A DNA stretch of 64,000 nucleotides, from contig OZ020303.1 of the NCBI GenBank assembly GCA_963971305.1, positions 66,216,867 through 66,280,866 on the forward strand, read 5' to 3'. Under the pieces are notes generated by a model. It was not told the DNA's origin and did not search any database. It saw only the letters and a program-made list of their open reading frames with translations. This stretch comes from Arcuatula senhousia (taxonomy: Eukaryota; Mollusca; Bivalvia; Mytilida; Mytilidae). Below are positions 12,115 through 22,351 of the stretch, in pieces. A program made the translations under genes and the position numbers. Within the stretch, counting starts at the first letter, position 1. Each line of letters opens with the position of its first letter.

Positions 12115-12456
12115 AGTGAAATTTTGCTTTTATACATTTATTAAAATCATTTCAATATATGGATCGTGTCTTTTTGGCACATATTCCATATTCTTTCGTT
12201 TTTAATATTATTTCATAGTTTGGCTTTAGTGCCGTGTGGAGGTCGTAGAAAGCTTCCCCGTGCTTCAGTTGTATGCTCTTATATATTTTCGAGTACTGGA
12301 ATATGTGTTTGAAAGACACAGTTTACATATTTCCAAAATTTGACAACGTTTGGCTGTTTCTTTAAAAATTGATAGATTTATCTGTTTGGTCATTGTTGTA
12401 ATATTTTTTCTAATCAAATCTAATATTCTACCGGTTTTCCAAGTTTTCTACTCCTA

Positions 12457-12498
12457 GCGGGTCTGATGAAGGTTAATCCAGAAAAGCGCTTCACACGC
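12457..12498 (+). ncRNA. Hammerhead ribozyme, copy 2 (stem I mismatch)
   Basis: The core CTGATGA (12463-12469) and GAAA are intact. The 5' strand of stem I reads GCGGGT, so one pair of the stem with ACACGC is broken (G opposite A). Probably weakened rather than dead; flanking loop contacts cannot be judged from sequence alone. Confidence 0.65.
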
Positions 12499-12840
12499 AG
12501 TGAAATTTTGCTTTTATACATTTATTAAAATCATTTCAATATATGGATCGTGTCTTTTTGGCACATATTCCATATTCTTTCGTTTTTAATATTATTTCAT
12601 AGTTTGGCTTTAGTACCGTGTGGAGGTCGTAGAAAGCTTCCCCGTGCTTCAGTTGTATGCTCTTATATATTTTCGAGTACTGGAATATGTGTTTGAAAGA
12701 CACAGTTTACATATTTCCAAAATTTGACAACGTTTGGCTGTTTCTTTAAAAATTGATAGATTTATCTGTTTGGTCATTGTTGTAATATTTTTTCTAATCA
12801 AATCTAATATTCTACCGGTTTTCCAAGTTTTCTACTCCTA

Positions 12841-12882
12841 GCGTGTCTGATGAAGGTTAATCCAGAAAAGCGCTTCACACGC
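12841..12882 (+). ncRNA. Hammerhead ribozyme, copy 3 (core intact)
   Basis: Type I order: stem I GCGTGT (12841-12846), CTGATGA (12847-12853), stem II around AGGTTAATCCA, GAAA (12865-12868), stem III of AAG/CTT with a two-base loop, predicted cleavage after C12876, then ACACGC (12877-12882) closing stem I with six pairs. The 3-bp, self-complementary stem III is typical of hammerheads in Penelope-like elements and retrozymes, which often work as dimers. The A/A opposition at the base of stem II is the main departure from the consensus. Confidence 0.75.
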
Positions 12883-12999
12883 AGTGAAATTTTGCTTCTA
12901 TACATTTATTAAATTCATTTCAATATATGGATCGTGTCTTTTTGGCACATATTCCATATTCTTTCTTTTTTAATATTAAAGCCAAAGTGCTCTTATTAA

Positions 13000-14049
13000 T
13001 TCGTTGGTTTATTTTCATTTTTGATACACTAATTTAAGGATGTAATAAATTGCCGAGATCAATTGCTTTTAATTTTTTTTTTATCAAAAGAAAAAAAAAC
13101 TGCTTTAGTTGCAACTAGATGGTTACAAGGAGTTAAACAAAAGTAAAAAATAATGTTACCTTTTGTGCCAGGTCTTTACATAATTCAAAACATAAATTAG
13201 TGTTTGATCTATCTGGAAGAATTCGAAAGTTATAATAATTTTTGTTTGAACCAATTGTCTATTTTATTGAATAAAAAGTTAATGTTCCATATCTGTTGTG
13301 CTGTATGGGCACTTGTATGGGTCAATACAATGTTAACCAGATTTTTATAAAGAATACCGAGATGAAACTTGATATAACCCTGACCTAGTAAGTTATGATT
13401 TATTACAAAACTGTCAATCGTTATATTATAATAGTAAAATGACGGTACAATTTGTCTTTTGGTCAACAGCCAAGTATATTAAAATTTAATATTTTATTCC
13501 CTTTGTTCACATGTACATATTTGTTCATATTAAAAACGAAAGAATATGGAATATGTGCCAAAAGACACGATCCACATATTGAAATGATTTTAATAAAATG
13601 TACAAAAACAAAATTTCACTGTTTGTTTTGTTTTGCTATATATCATTATGTATGCTCAGATTCTGCCATGACTGTATATATACATGTATATATTTCTATT
13701 ACACATTTATAATCTTATTTTCAAGAATCATTTTGATGGACAAGCAACGGATTTGTTTTTTTTCTGACCGCTTTACCTGTTTGCTACGGTTTCAAATTTG
13801 GCATATATGCATCGGTCGTTTCTGTTTGGGTTCCATTACTTATTTTTTGAATTAATAGTAACATTTCTGCTCAAAGAGTTTCTTGCATGGTATGCGCGTG
13901 CACGTGTGTGTGGTACGTTTTGGGGGGAGGGGGTTCATTACTACAGTAAGTAACTATTCCTTTTTTTTCATAGGCAATTCTAAGACACTTTGCAGTTATC
14001 ATACTCGTTCGGCGATCACCGTGTTGTTATCTTTATATGCATGTACCTA
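13000..14049. other. Intergenic, with one retrozyme fragment
   Basis: Apart from the inverted retrozyme fragment at 13524-13619, no gene or element was recognised. Short frames at 13452-13855 run across that fragment and are not supported. Confidence 0.5.
13524..13619 (-). mobile_element. Inverted single fragment of the retrozyme unit
   Basis: Read on the minus strand, this is the 3' part of the 384-bp unit from CAGTGAAATTTTG to TTTCGTTTTTAATA. It begins within a few bases of the predicted hammerhead cleavage site and ends at the same TTTAATA point where the three-copy array stops. It is more diverged from the array units than they are from each other, so it is probably an older insertion. 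Confidence 0.7.
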
Positions 14050-14465
14050 GCTGACAGTTTTGTGGTGCCGGCTTTTGCTTGAGCCTATAGATATATGGTA
14101 TATTTCTAAAGGGTCTTGTTATATTATCAATTCAAAATTCACATTTTATTTTTAAAAAAAACCTTATTCTATATGTACATCTGCTTGCGTCTAGTGTGTG
14201 GTGTCTGTTGTGTCTATGTGCTTGTCACCTATCACTAGTGCTCAACACTGCTGCTGACTAGCAGAAAAGTGGCAAGAGGAAGCAAAATGCGTCAGTCTTC
14301 CTATGCAAGTACATAGCCTCTCTACAACCAATGATAGCTGACAGTTTTGTGGTGCCGGCTTTTGCTTGAGTCTATAGATATATATGGTATATTTTTAAAG
14401 GGTCTTGTTATATTATCGATTCAAGATTAACATTTTATTTTCAAAAACCTTATTCTATATGTACC
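14050..14465 (+). repeat. Direct repeats of about 125 bp, 287-bp spacing
   Basis: GCTGACAGTTTTGTGGTGCC starts both copies (14050 and 14337). They stay alike through TATAGATATA, GGGTCTTGTTATATTATC and CCTTATTCTATATGTAC. The second copy runs directly into the reverse-transcriptase remnant. This could be a pseudo-LTR or a promoter duplication of the Penelope-like element. Confidence 0.5.
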
Positions 14466-16585
14466 AAGAACCAGAGCTTGAATCACTGTCGGACTGGGTA
14501 AGGACTATCCGATATCTTGTACGAAGCCGAATAGACAAACTTCGCAAATGTGTGAACCCCCGGCCTTCTTCTGTATTTAGAGATCGTGAAGCTCTGAATT
14601 GTCTCTCTTCCTTACATGACAGGTATGTTGTCACGCCAGCAGACAAGGCTCCCAATATAGTTTTTGTATGTAAAGCACATTATTACAGTTGTCTAATAAA
14701 AGAACTAGGCATTGATGGTAATACTAACTTTGATGAAATCATAGTCAACCATAGCTCTTTTATGTCCTCTTTCAATGTTCAAATGAAAGAGGAACATAAA
14801 GAGTTACCATATTTGTACTGGATACTTAAACTTCACAAAATTCCGTACAAAGAAAGGTATATAGCTGGATCTTCATCATGTTCAACTACAGAGCTGTCCG
14901 TCCAGTTAATTAAAATCTTGTCTGCTGTCAAAGAAGGTCAACAAGCATACTGCGACACTATTTATAATCGTAGTGGAATCAACCATATGTGGATTTTGAA
15001 GAACTGAAAAGATTTGTTAGATCATTTTAAATCTAGATCATTTTCTGAGGTTCACTCTTTGAAAACGTTCGATTTTTCAACTTTATACACTACCTTGCCA
15101 CAGGAAAAACTAAAATGTCGCCTGAAAAAACTTCTCGAAAAAGCCTTTTCAAACTCTAGGATAGAAAATAATGAGATGTGGAATAACTGTACGAGCGAGA
15201 CACAGCCAACAATTAAACACCAATTTAGAAAAACCACATTGGACAACCGCCAGCAGCCTTCAACGAGGCCATTTGGCACTGCTCGCGGTTCTACAATTGG
15301 TACATGGTCTTAATAAAATGCATATAATTCAAATCCAGCCCGAAAATAGTCACAGATAGTCCCCCTTCTTAAACTAGGAACAGAAAACATCAAAAAGTAC
15401 AAACGAAAGCTTTGTCAAAGATTCCTGGCTTAGGACAGGCACATGTAATATGTGGCGGGGTTAAACTAGTTTTTTGGGCCCAACCTCCCCCTATCAATAT
15501 TCCTAGACAAAGCACAAAAACTAAACACGCAATAAAAATCAAATCGATCAAACTACAATTCCACTAGAGAGAACCTCAGACAGAAAACAAGAACAAACAA
15601 AAGGACGGTAAAGGAACTCTCTATAGAACACTCGCTGTTACTGACAGCTAGCTGAGAATCATCAATCGACTGATGTAAAAAAATCAAACGTATCGATTCT
15701 AAATCCGACACAACACTTCAAACAATAATGATTTAGTGAAGTGTCATCACACAAAACCGACATACTTGATCGCTATAATGCTTAAAAATGACAATAGTAA
15801 ATACGGCGCTAGTGGAACTCTATGAATTTTGTTGTTTTGGGTTATAACTCTACATTCTTTTCCAAAACATCTTTCATTCAAAGATTAAATTTGTTACACA
15901 CTGGAACAAGTTTGCAGTATGTTTGATTTCCTCATTGGCAACATATTTGTCACCTTCGAAGGAGAGATTTTACAACAACAAATCGGCATTCCAATGGGCA
16001 CAGATTGTGCTCCTCTCCTCGCCGATTTGTTTTTATATTTTTACGAGACTGAATTTCTTCAGGGACTCGTTAAGAACAGGAAGATGAAAGAGGCAAGGTC
16101 ATTTAATCTTACATTCAGATATATTGATGATGTCCTTTCTGTCAATAACACTTCATTTGGTAGATGGATTCCTTCAATATATCCTCCAGAATTGGAGATT
16201 AAAGAGACCACAGAATCAAATTGCTTCACGTCTTTCTTGGATTTGCACCTCGAATTTGACCCAGGTGGTCATCTCAGTACAAAAATTTACGATAAAAGAG
16301 ACGATTTTTAATTTTCAAATTATTAATTTTCCTAATCTACAGAGCAATATACCTACTTCCCCTGCATACGGTGTTTATATTTCACAACTTATTCGATATG
16401 CCAGAGCTTGCACATATTTCACAGATTTTTTTATCAGACACCGATTTCTTCGTGACCGACTTTTGGAGCAGGGATATAAGAAAATACGTCTCATACGATC
16501 CCTGAAAAAATTCTTTCTTCGTTATCAGCCACTAGTAGAAAAGTTCAAAGTTGAGTTAAAAGATATGGTGGTTAATTGTTTTAGT
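14459..16585 (+). pseudogene. Penelope-like reverse transcriptase, broken and interrupted
   Basis: The upstream block (14459-15158) carries VVTPADKAPNIVFVCKAHYY, LPYLYWILKLHKIPYKERYI and FDFSTLYTTLP. The downstream block (about 15829-16585) carries QQIGIPMGTDCAPLLADLF, the catalytic FRYIDDVLS, then SNIPTSPAYGVYISQLIRYA. These are fingers, palm and thumb of a Penelope-like RT as seen in lancelet and mollusc elements. Damage: in-frame TGA at about 15006; a 650-bp insertion after FSN; a frame change near 15890; one extra T near 16310 that breaks the frame after KRDDF. No GIY-YIG endonuclease was recognised. Clade within Penelope-like elements is uncertain; the RT identity is firm. Confidence 0.8.
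15159..15815 (+). mobile_element. Insertion inside the RT remnant
   Basis: Separates the two RT blocks. AACTCTA occurs at both edges (15152-15158 and 15816-15822), a possible 7-bp target-site duplication. The first 90 bases (ATAGAAAATAATGAGATGTG...CCGCCAGCAG) match an inverted copy at 23861-23951, so it belongs to a dispersed family. The rest is non-coding, with no terminal repeats recognised. Confidence 0.55.
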
Positions 16586-17375
16586 TAGTGTTTGACTGGT
16601 CTGCTGTATTGAGATGATCACTTCAATATGCCTATTGTGATTCACAACTATGTTGTGTTCCATGGTCATTACCGGATCATAAGATCGCAATGGAAGAGGG
16701 AGGTTTGGCGCAATAAAACCTGGTTAAACCCACCTTTTCGTTTGAAATGCCTGTACCAAGTCAGGACCATTGCGATCCACCAATTCTCCGGTATGACTGA
16801 TTCGTTTTTGTCATTTTCTCTGGACTATGAGATTGATCATTCGAGTTCGGTAGTTTTGTTATTACCTTTATGTACGCCTGCTTGCGTCTTTGCAGTACTT
16901 CCCCGTGGTAGCAGACGGTAAATGGACACCATTTGGACCCAGGCTGAACTGCAAGAGTGTCGGATATATAGACGGGAGTCGTTAGCCTGGGAAGACAGCT
17001 TTTTTAAGAGAAGGAAAACTCTGATTCAAAACCCAGTTTTGGTGGAAACTGTAAGTCACCTCTGACATCCAACTAGAAGAAGGAAAACTTTGATGTCAAA
17101 TCCGGGAAGATTTAGATCGTTAGCTTTGGTCAGCAATTATCTCAGGGATGGAAAACCCCAACAGAAATTCGATCCTCAACGTAGGAGGTTGGGCAGAAGG
17201 CTAATCATCCACTCCTGATAAAAGATTTGATTACAGAAACGGAACCCAGAGAAAACAGTAATGCTGTGTCAAGGGTCAGACCAATCCAAAGCTATGGGTG
17301 TATGACGGATGTCAGTCAAACCTTGATAGGAGAAAACAATCCGACTGGAAAGATCCTTGGACACATAACTATTCT
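16586..17375 (+). repeat. Repeat-derived sequence around retroelement remnants
   Basis: The downstream flank of the Penelope-like RT includes AAATGCCTGTACCAAGTCAGG (16745-16765), a block I associate with molluscan repeats. From 16921 there is a diverged 5' region of a non-LTR retrotransposon (CAGGCTGAACTGCAAGAGTG). No intact frame. Confidence 0.4.
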
Positions 17376-17560
17376 CAAACTTAAATGCTGGAATGTAAAA
17401 ACACTATGCCAAACAGAGAGACTAACACAAGTTGTAAGAAAAATGAATAACTAATATACCCGGTATATAACACCAATTTGCTAGCAGTCAGTGAAACAAG
17501 ATGGAAAACAGCATGGGCTTCAAGATAATCATCATGATAGAAGTATAGGCCTAATTATGA
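17376..17560 (+). pseudogene. Non-LTR retrotransposon endonuclease fragment
   Basis: Encodes LKCWNVKTLCQTERLTQVVR, then after an in-frame stop NTNLLAVSETRW. This is the N-terminal WNVRTL...SETRW signature of the apurinic-type (EEP) endonuclease found in non-LTR retrotransposons. It is cut off after about 60 codons, with no catalytic C-terminal half and no RT behind it on this strand. Confidence 0.65.
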
Positions 17561-17679
17561 CCGATCACATCATGAAAATTCTAATACTTTCTGGTAGGCT
17601 GTTCCAAGGGTCAACTATTCTGTTGGTGGAACGTTACAGTATTTGCGTAGATTTAACCGGCAGAATCTTTTCTTTAGCG

Positions 17680-18344
17680 TCATATGCTGTTCCCTCTTCT
17701 TGTATTTGTGTCCCTTACTAGCAGATTTTCAGTAACTTTATTGTCATATATTCCCTTGAGTATTTTAAATGTCTCAATCATACCCCCCTGTAACCTTCTA
17801 TACTTCAGTGTTGGCATTTTAAGTTTCCTCAATCTTTGGTGGTATTCCATGTCTTTAAGCGAAGGGATAAGTTTGGTAGCGCTTCTCCGCACATTCACTA
17901 TGCTCTATGTATCTCAGTGCTATTTTGTATGGGCTCCATACTGCATCTTCATATTCCAAATGAGGCCTGACTAGCCCTTGTTGTTGCATGTGTTTTGAGA
18001 AGTTGATATTGTCATCGACCAAAACACCTATTGTATTTTCTCCTTTTGGATTGGTCTAGATTCAACAGGTTTCCATCGTTGTCATACAAATGATACTCTT
18101 GGTTAATATTATCTGCTTCTTTCTTGTTGTTTAAAGATATAGCTTTGCATTTGTTGGGATGGAACTTTTGTAGCCAGGTGTTTGACCATGTCTGGAGACT
18201 GTCAAGGTCAGCTTGTAAGCTAATTCTGTCGCTTGGCATTTTGATATTTTTGTATATCAGTCTAGGTTTCCAGAACTTCTTCTTTTGTCTTGTGTCAATC
18301 CTCTTTGTATTCCTCTGAGAAGATGATCTTATGTCTCTATTCAC
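17680..18344 (-). pseudogene. Non-LTR retrotransposon RT, C-terminal remnant
   Basis: The minus strand carries LQADLDSLQTWSNTWLQKFH followed by PNKCK (about 18150-18260), the post-YxDD part of a jockey/CR1-like RT. It then carries RRSATKLIPSLKDMEYHQRL and LPTLKYRRL-like sequence with MIETFKIL (about 17720-17890), the conserved C-terminal block. The two lie in different frames with stops between, so this is a dead 3' fragment. It is opposite in orientation to the endonuclease fragment upstream and therefore a separate insertion. Confidence 0.75.
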
Positions 18345-19929
18345 TAGGTTTCAGTATCTGAGATAATTATAACTTTAGGTTTTCGTTTATAGAGCAGGGG
18401 TTGATTTTTTTCAGTCAATATAAATGACCAGAATTCAAGCCCCTGTGTGTATTATAATGTAGGGGGTCGATTTTCAAAAGTCAATATTAATGACAAAAAT
18501 TCAACCCTAACTGTTTATTTTATGCCGGGGTCATGGGAGTGAGTAGACTCATTTCCTGTCTAATATTATATATTAGACTCACTACCTTGGTAGAATGAGT
18601 TTGGGTTCGAGACTAGGGAGTGGGATTCAAATTTGATTTCACAAGCACTTGTTATAAATGACCAGAATTAAAGCCCCTGTGCTTGTTTCGTGAAAAAAAC
18701 CATAAACAATTCTTTTTGTCACTTGTTTCGTGATATAATCTTATACTCTTCTTATTTCCACCTTATTTTGGAACAAGTATTTTAGTTTTAAAAACTCGGA
18801 ACAGTAATCGGTTCTATACGGACATCGATTCTGGTTTAGAAGAGTTGTTTTGCATGAATGACCACAAGAAAATAGAAATGGGTACATGAAAACAAAGGGT
18901 AAGTTTGTCCTCTTTATCCCTTTGAATACCTTGTATACTTAATTTTAAAGTTACATCTTGTATGATCCCATCATATTTTACTAGTCATTTAGTTGTTGTA
19001 GCGCTAGCAAAATATACAATAACTTTTTTATTCAATCACCTGATCATGTTAGTGACGAAAGGTCAGATTCGTTGAACCGTTCCATGCACGTCAAACACCA
19101 AAAAGTAAATAAACCATTGACATTTATTTCTACTAGATTATCTTGTCAAGCTATTTTCTTGTGCACACTGTTGCGTATATCAAGCTCTGGAGTACAGGTA
19201 CAAAAAATAAAAGTTATGTAGCATTGTAGGCGTGTGTTTGGACACACCCCCTTTTTTCTTAATTGGCATCACATAATGTCATTAATTTGAGCCTCATGTT
19301 TTTAATCGTTTAGACTTACATTCAAAACACATATATTGTCTTTGGATTGACTGGTACATGTACTTGTATTTGATCTTATCAAGACACTACATGTAGGTCT
19401 AGGATGTGAATCTCCCACACAATCCAACAGCTGGTTTTATTGATAAATAGCCAAAGACTGGACGTCCTGTTACAGTCTGTAAGTCTTTTGCATGTGATTT
19501 AGTTTGCATTGCAGCTAACATGTAAGTATAGGTACAGTAAATATATAGAATATGTCACCATTGTTAACATGGTTAAGTTTTTGAACAACAGTTCTGAACG
19601 TTTTTATAAATTGAGATTGAGGGATAGTCAGCAGTACACTTAAAATACAATATACATGTATATATATAATGTAATTTTGCACACAGAATTTGGTATGAGA
19701 CCTGCAAGATGTAGTTACATTAATACATGTAAGTTTTGTGTCAAGAGCAGTTGAAATTGTGTAAAGGTGCTATTATTTTTACAACCTTGGTGGTCTACAG
19801 TAGTTTCATAACTATGTTCAATTTGTTGAATATCTTTTGTCTGAAGCAGTGGTCTGAAGAAAGGATTATAAACTTTGGATACATCAATTGCCTGTTGTAT
19901 TGGTTTTGAATTTTTAATATATTTTTTTA
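18345..19929. other. Intergenic with short hAT-like and hairpin fragments
   Basis: No gene. A mini inverted pair CAGGGGTTGA...TTCAAGCCCCTG occurs at about 18395-18450, and an imperfect hairpin near 18540-18590 (GTGAGTAGACTCATT...TATTAGACTCACTACC). Otherwise AT-rich with scattered TACATGTA palindromes from 19350 onward. Confidence 0.45.
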
Positions 19930-20845
19930 TGCCCCCGCGACGATATGTCAGGGGCATTTAGTTTTACTCATGTCTGTCAGTCCGTATGTCCATCCGTACG
20001 AATTTCCGTCAAGCTTTTCTCAAGAACTGTACATGAGACATGTGAAAATGACTTGAAACTTGGTAGGATGGTTCAGTATGACAAACTATACATCCTAAGC
20101 CATTTTGAGACCTGTCAGACATCTACTTCCTGTTTTGGACTAAGGCCAATGCGAAAATATGTGAACATGACTATGAAAATTTCCGTCAAGCTTTTCTCAG
20201 GAACCATGCATGAGAATGATTTGAAACTTGGTAAGATTGTTCAGTATGACAAACTATACGTCCTAAGCCATTTTGAGACCTGTCGGACATCTACTTCCTG
20301 TTTTGGACTTAGGCCAATGCGAAAATATGTGAACATGACTATGAAAATTTCCGTCAAGCTTTTCTCAGGAACCATACATGAGAATGATTTCAAACTTTGT
20401 AGGAATGTTCAGTATGACAAACTATACGTTCTAAGCGATTTTGAGACCTGTTGGACATCTACTTCCTGTTTGGGACTTAGGTCAATGTGAAAATACATGT
20501 ATCATTATGTGAACATGTCTTCGTAAATTTCCATCAAGCTTTTCTCAGGAACCATACATGAGACTGATTTGAAACTTGGTAGGATTGTTCAGTATAACAA
20601 ACTATATGTCCTAAGTGATTTTGAGACCTGTCGGACATCTACTTCCTGTTTGGGGTTAGGGCAATATAAAAATCTACTTGAAAATTTCTGTCAAGCTTTT
20701 CTCAGAAATTGTACATGGGAATGATTTGGAACTTGGTAGGATGGTTCAGTATGACAAATTGTATGTCCTAAGCAACTTTCAGGGACATCTACTTCCTATT
20801 TGGGGCCTAGTGAGGGCATCCGTGTCCCATGTACACATTCCTTCT
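19930..20845 (+). mobile_element. HINE-like element, family C, five tandem units
   Basis: Starts TGCCCCCGCGACGATATGTC and ends GAGGGCATCCGTGTCCCATG, giving GCCCCCGC / GGGGGC-type subterminal inverted repeats. The core has five units (starts about 20001, 20178, 20346, 20526 and 20683; spacing 157-180 bp), each with TTTCCGTCAAGCTTTTCTCA, TTGAAACTTGGTAGGATGG and ATCTACTTCCTGTTT. A 181-codon open frame spans it only because several spacings are multiples of three. Confidence 0.75.
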
Positions 20846-21023
20846 TTATTTAATGTTAAAAATGTAAACTGTCAAAATAAGAAGAAAAAGACTATAATTA
20901 TCATGATTATAGAGTAAATTTTATACATTTAAACATTTATTTGAACATTTTCTTTTAGACCCACCTACAGTGAAATGAAATTTATATATATAGTGTCACA
21001 TGAACTCTGCAGAGTCGCATGTA

Positions 21024-21203
21024 CAGTGAAACCTGTCTAAACCGAACCCCATTGGGACTGATGGATTTGTTCAGTATAGACTGACAGGGGTTTGGTTTAT
21101 AGAGGTTTTAAATGGAATAAAATGTTAAGCATGGACTTTATATCCAGTTTGGTAAATACATGTTCTGGTTTTAGTTAGGGTTCCATTTAGACAGGTTTCA
21201 CTG
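21024..21203. mobile_element. MITE with TA target site, 180 bp
   Basis: The ends CAGTGAAACCTGTCTAAA and TTTAGACAGGTTTCACTG are inverted repeats, with TA on both sides (21022-21023 and 21204-21205). Tc1/mariner-type target choice. Non-coding. Confidence 0.75.
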
Positions 21204-22132
21204 TATCATTATTATTATTATTCAATTGATATTCTGTGTCAAATTTTACTTTTAATTGTACAGGAAACAATTATTTATTTGTATTGGCATGATTGTTAAG
21301 TGGCAGAATTTTGAGCATTTGTGTAGCTATACATGTACATGTAAGTGTATATATACATGTACATATGTACCATTGTTGGAAAACCCCCAGTGATTGTATC
21401 CTGCCTCCCCCATCATGACCTACGACTGATGGAGGAGGTACATGTAGGATGTAATCACCCAGGGTATTCTGATGAAAAACATGTACAAATATATTTTGAA
21501 CTACAATTTAACTTTGGAGTGAAAATCTATTAAGACTATAAACAGTATATTTGTACTGAAAAGCAGCTACATGTACATGTATTGAAAGTTGGAATTCTAA
21601 ATTTAACTGTTTTAATATGATTAAACATTTATCATGTGTTTATACATCACATACATTACATGTATAAACTATTATGCACAATATTTTGTTTTTAGATTTA
21701 CCTCCTCAATTGATATGAATAATTGAAAAAAAAAAGAATAATTTTATGTGCTTAAAAGTTGTACAATGTATTTCATGTACATGTATTTATCAATTGAAGA
21801 ATTCACTCCCTATAATATGTATAACTAAATGAATAAGTATTAACTTTATCAGTAACTGTATATGGGACCTTCAATCTTTACATAATGATAAAATTAGTTA
21901 ATACTGATTGTCTATGAATTATTTAGATTAAGACCATCCATTATCTGTGACTTATTTTCATGGACATTTTTTTTATATATTCATGTATTGAAAAAGTAAC
22001 ATTTTTTTAGGGTAAGTGAAATTTTAATTTCTTTGAATTGTTACATGTACATGTACCAGTTAACGGATAATGGTATTGAACAGATACATCATGGTTTAAA
22101 GGTGTTTTTGCAAAATATACATGTACATGTAC

Positions 22133-22351
22133 CAGAGTTCGCGAAATGTGTTGGACCTGTCGGACCCGACTGGTAAAATTTAAGCAGGTCCGGCATTTTC
22201 ACATACTTACTGGACCAATGTCCAGTAGAATTTTAGAAATTTTTTACAAGTTGTAGTAGACAGGACCAGTAAAAAAAAATTAGGTCCAATAAAAGATTCC
22301 ATTTTGGCAGACCTATGTCCGGCAAAGAAATTTTAAGTTTCGCGAACTCTG
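22133..22351. mobile_element. hAT-like MITE, 219 bp, 6-bp TSD
   Basis: The ends CAGAGTTCGCGAAA and TTTCGCGAACTCTG are exact inverted repeats of 14 bp, flanked by ATGTAC on both sides (22127-22132 and 22352-22357). The interior has GGACC/GGTCC-rich diverged inverted sequence. Non-coding. Confidence 0.75.

Larger units (their letters stand above)
11847..12978 (+). mobile_element. Retrozyme-like array: three 384-bp hammerhead units
   Basis: Nearly three head-to-tail copies of a 384-bp unit starting CCGTGTGGAGGTCGTAG (11847, 12231 and 12615), differing by only a few bases. Each has, about 225 bases in, the hammerhead core CTGATGA...GAAA framed by a 6-bp stem. The third copy stops at TTTTTTAATATTA, lacking the last 20 or so bases of the unit. 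Tandem 300-400-bp units each with a type I hammerhead are the hallmark of animal retrozymes, non-autonomous retroelements copied through self-cleaved, circularised RNA. No protein is encoded. Assignment rests on architecture and the visible ribozyme core. Confidence 0.75.

Noticed and set aside
19945..20490. 181-codon open frame
   Set aside because: It runs through family C tandem units whose spacings are mostly multiples of three; the predicted protein is a repeat artefact with no known domain.
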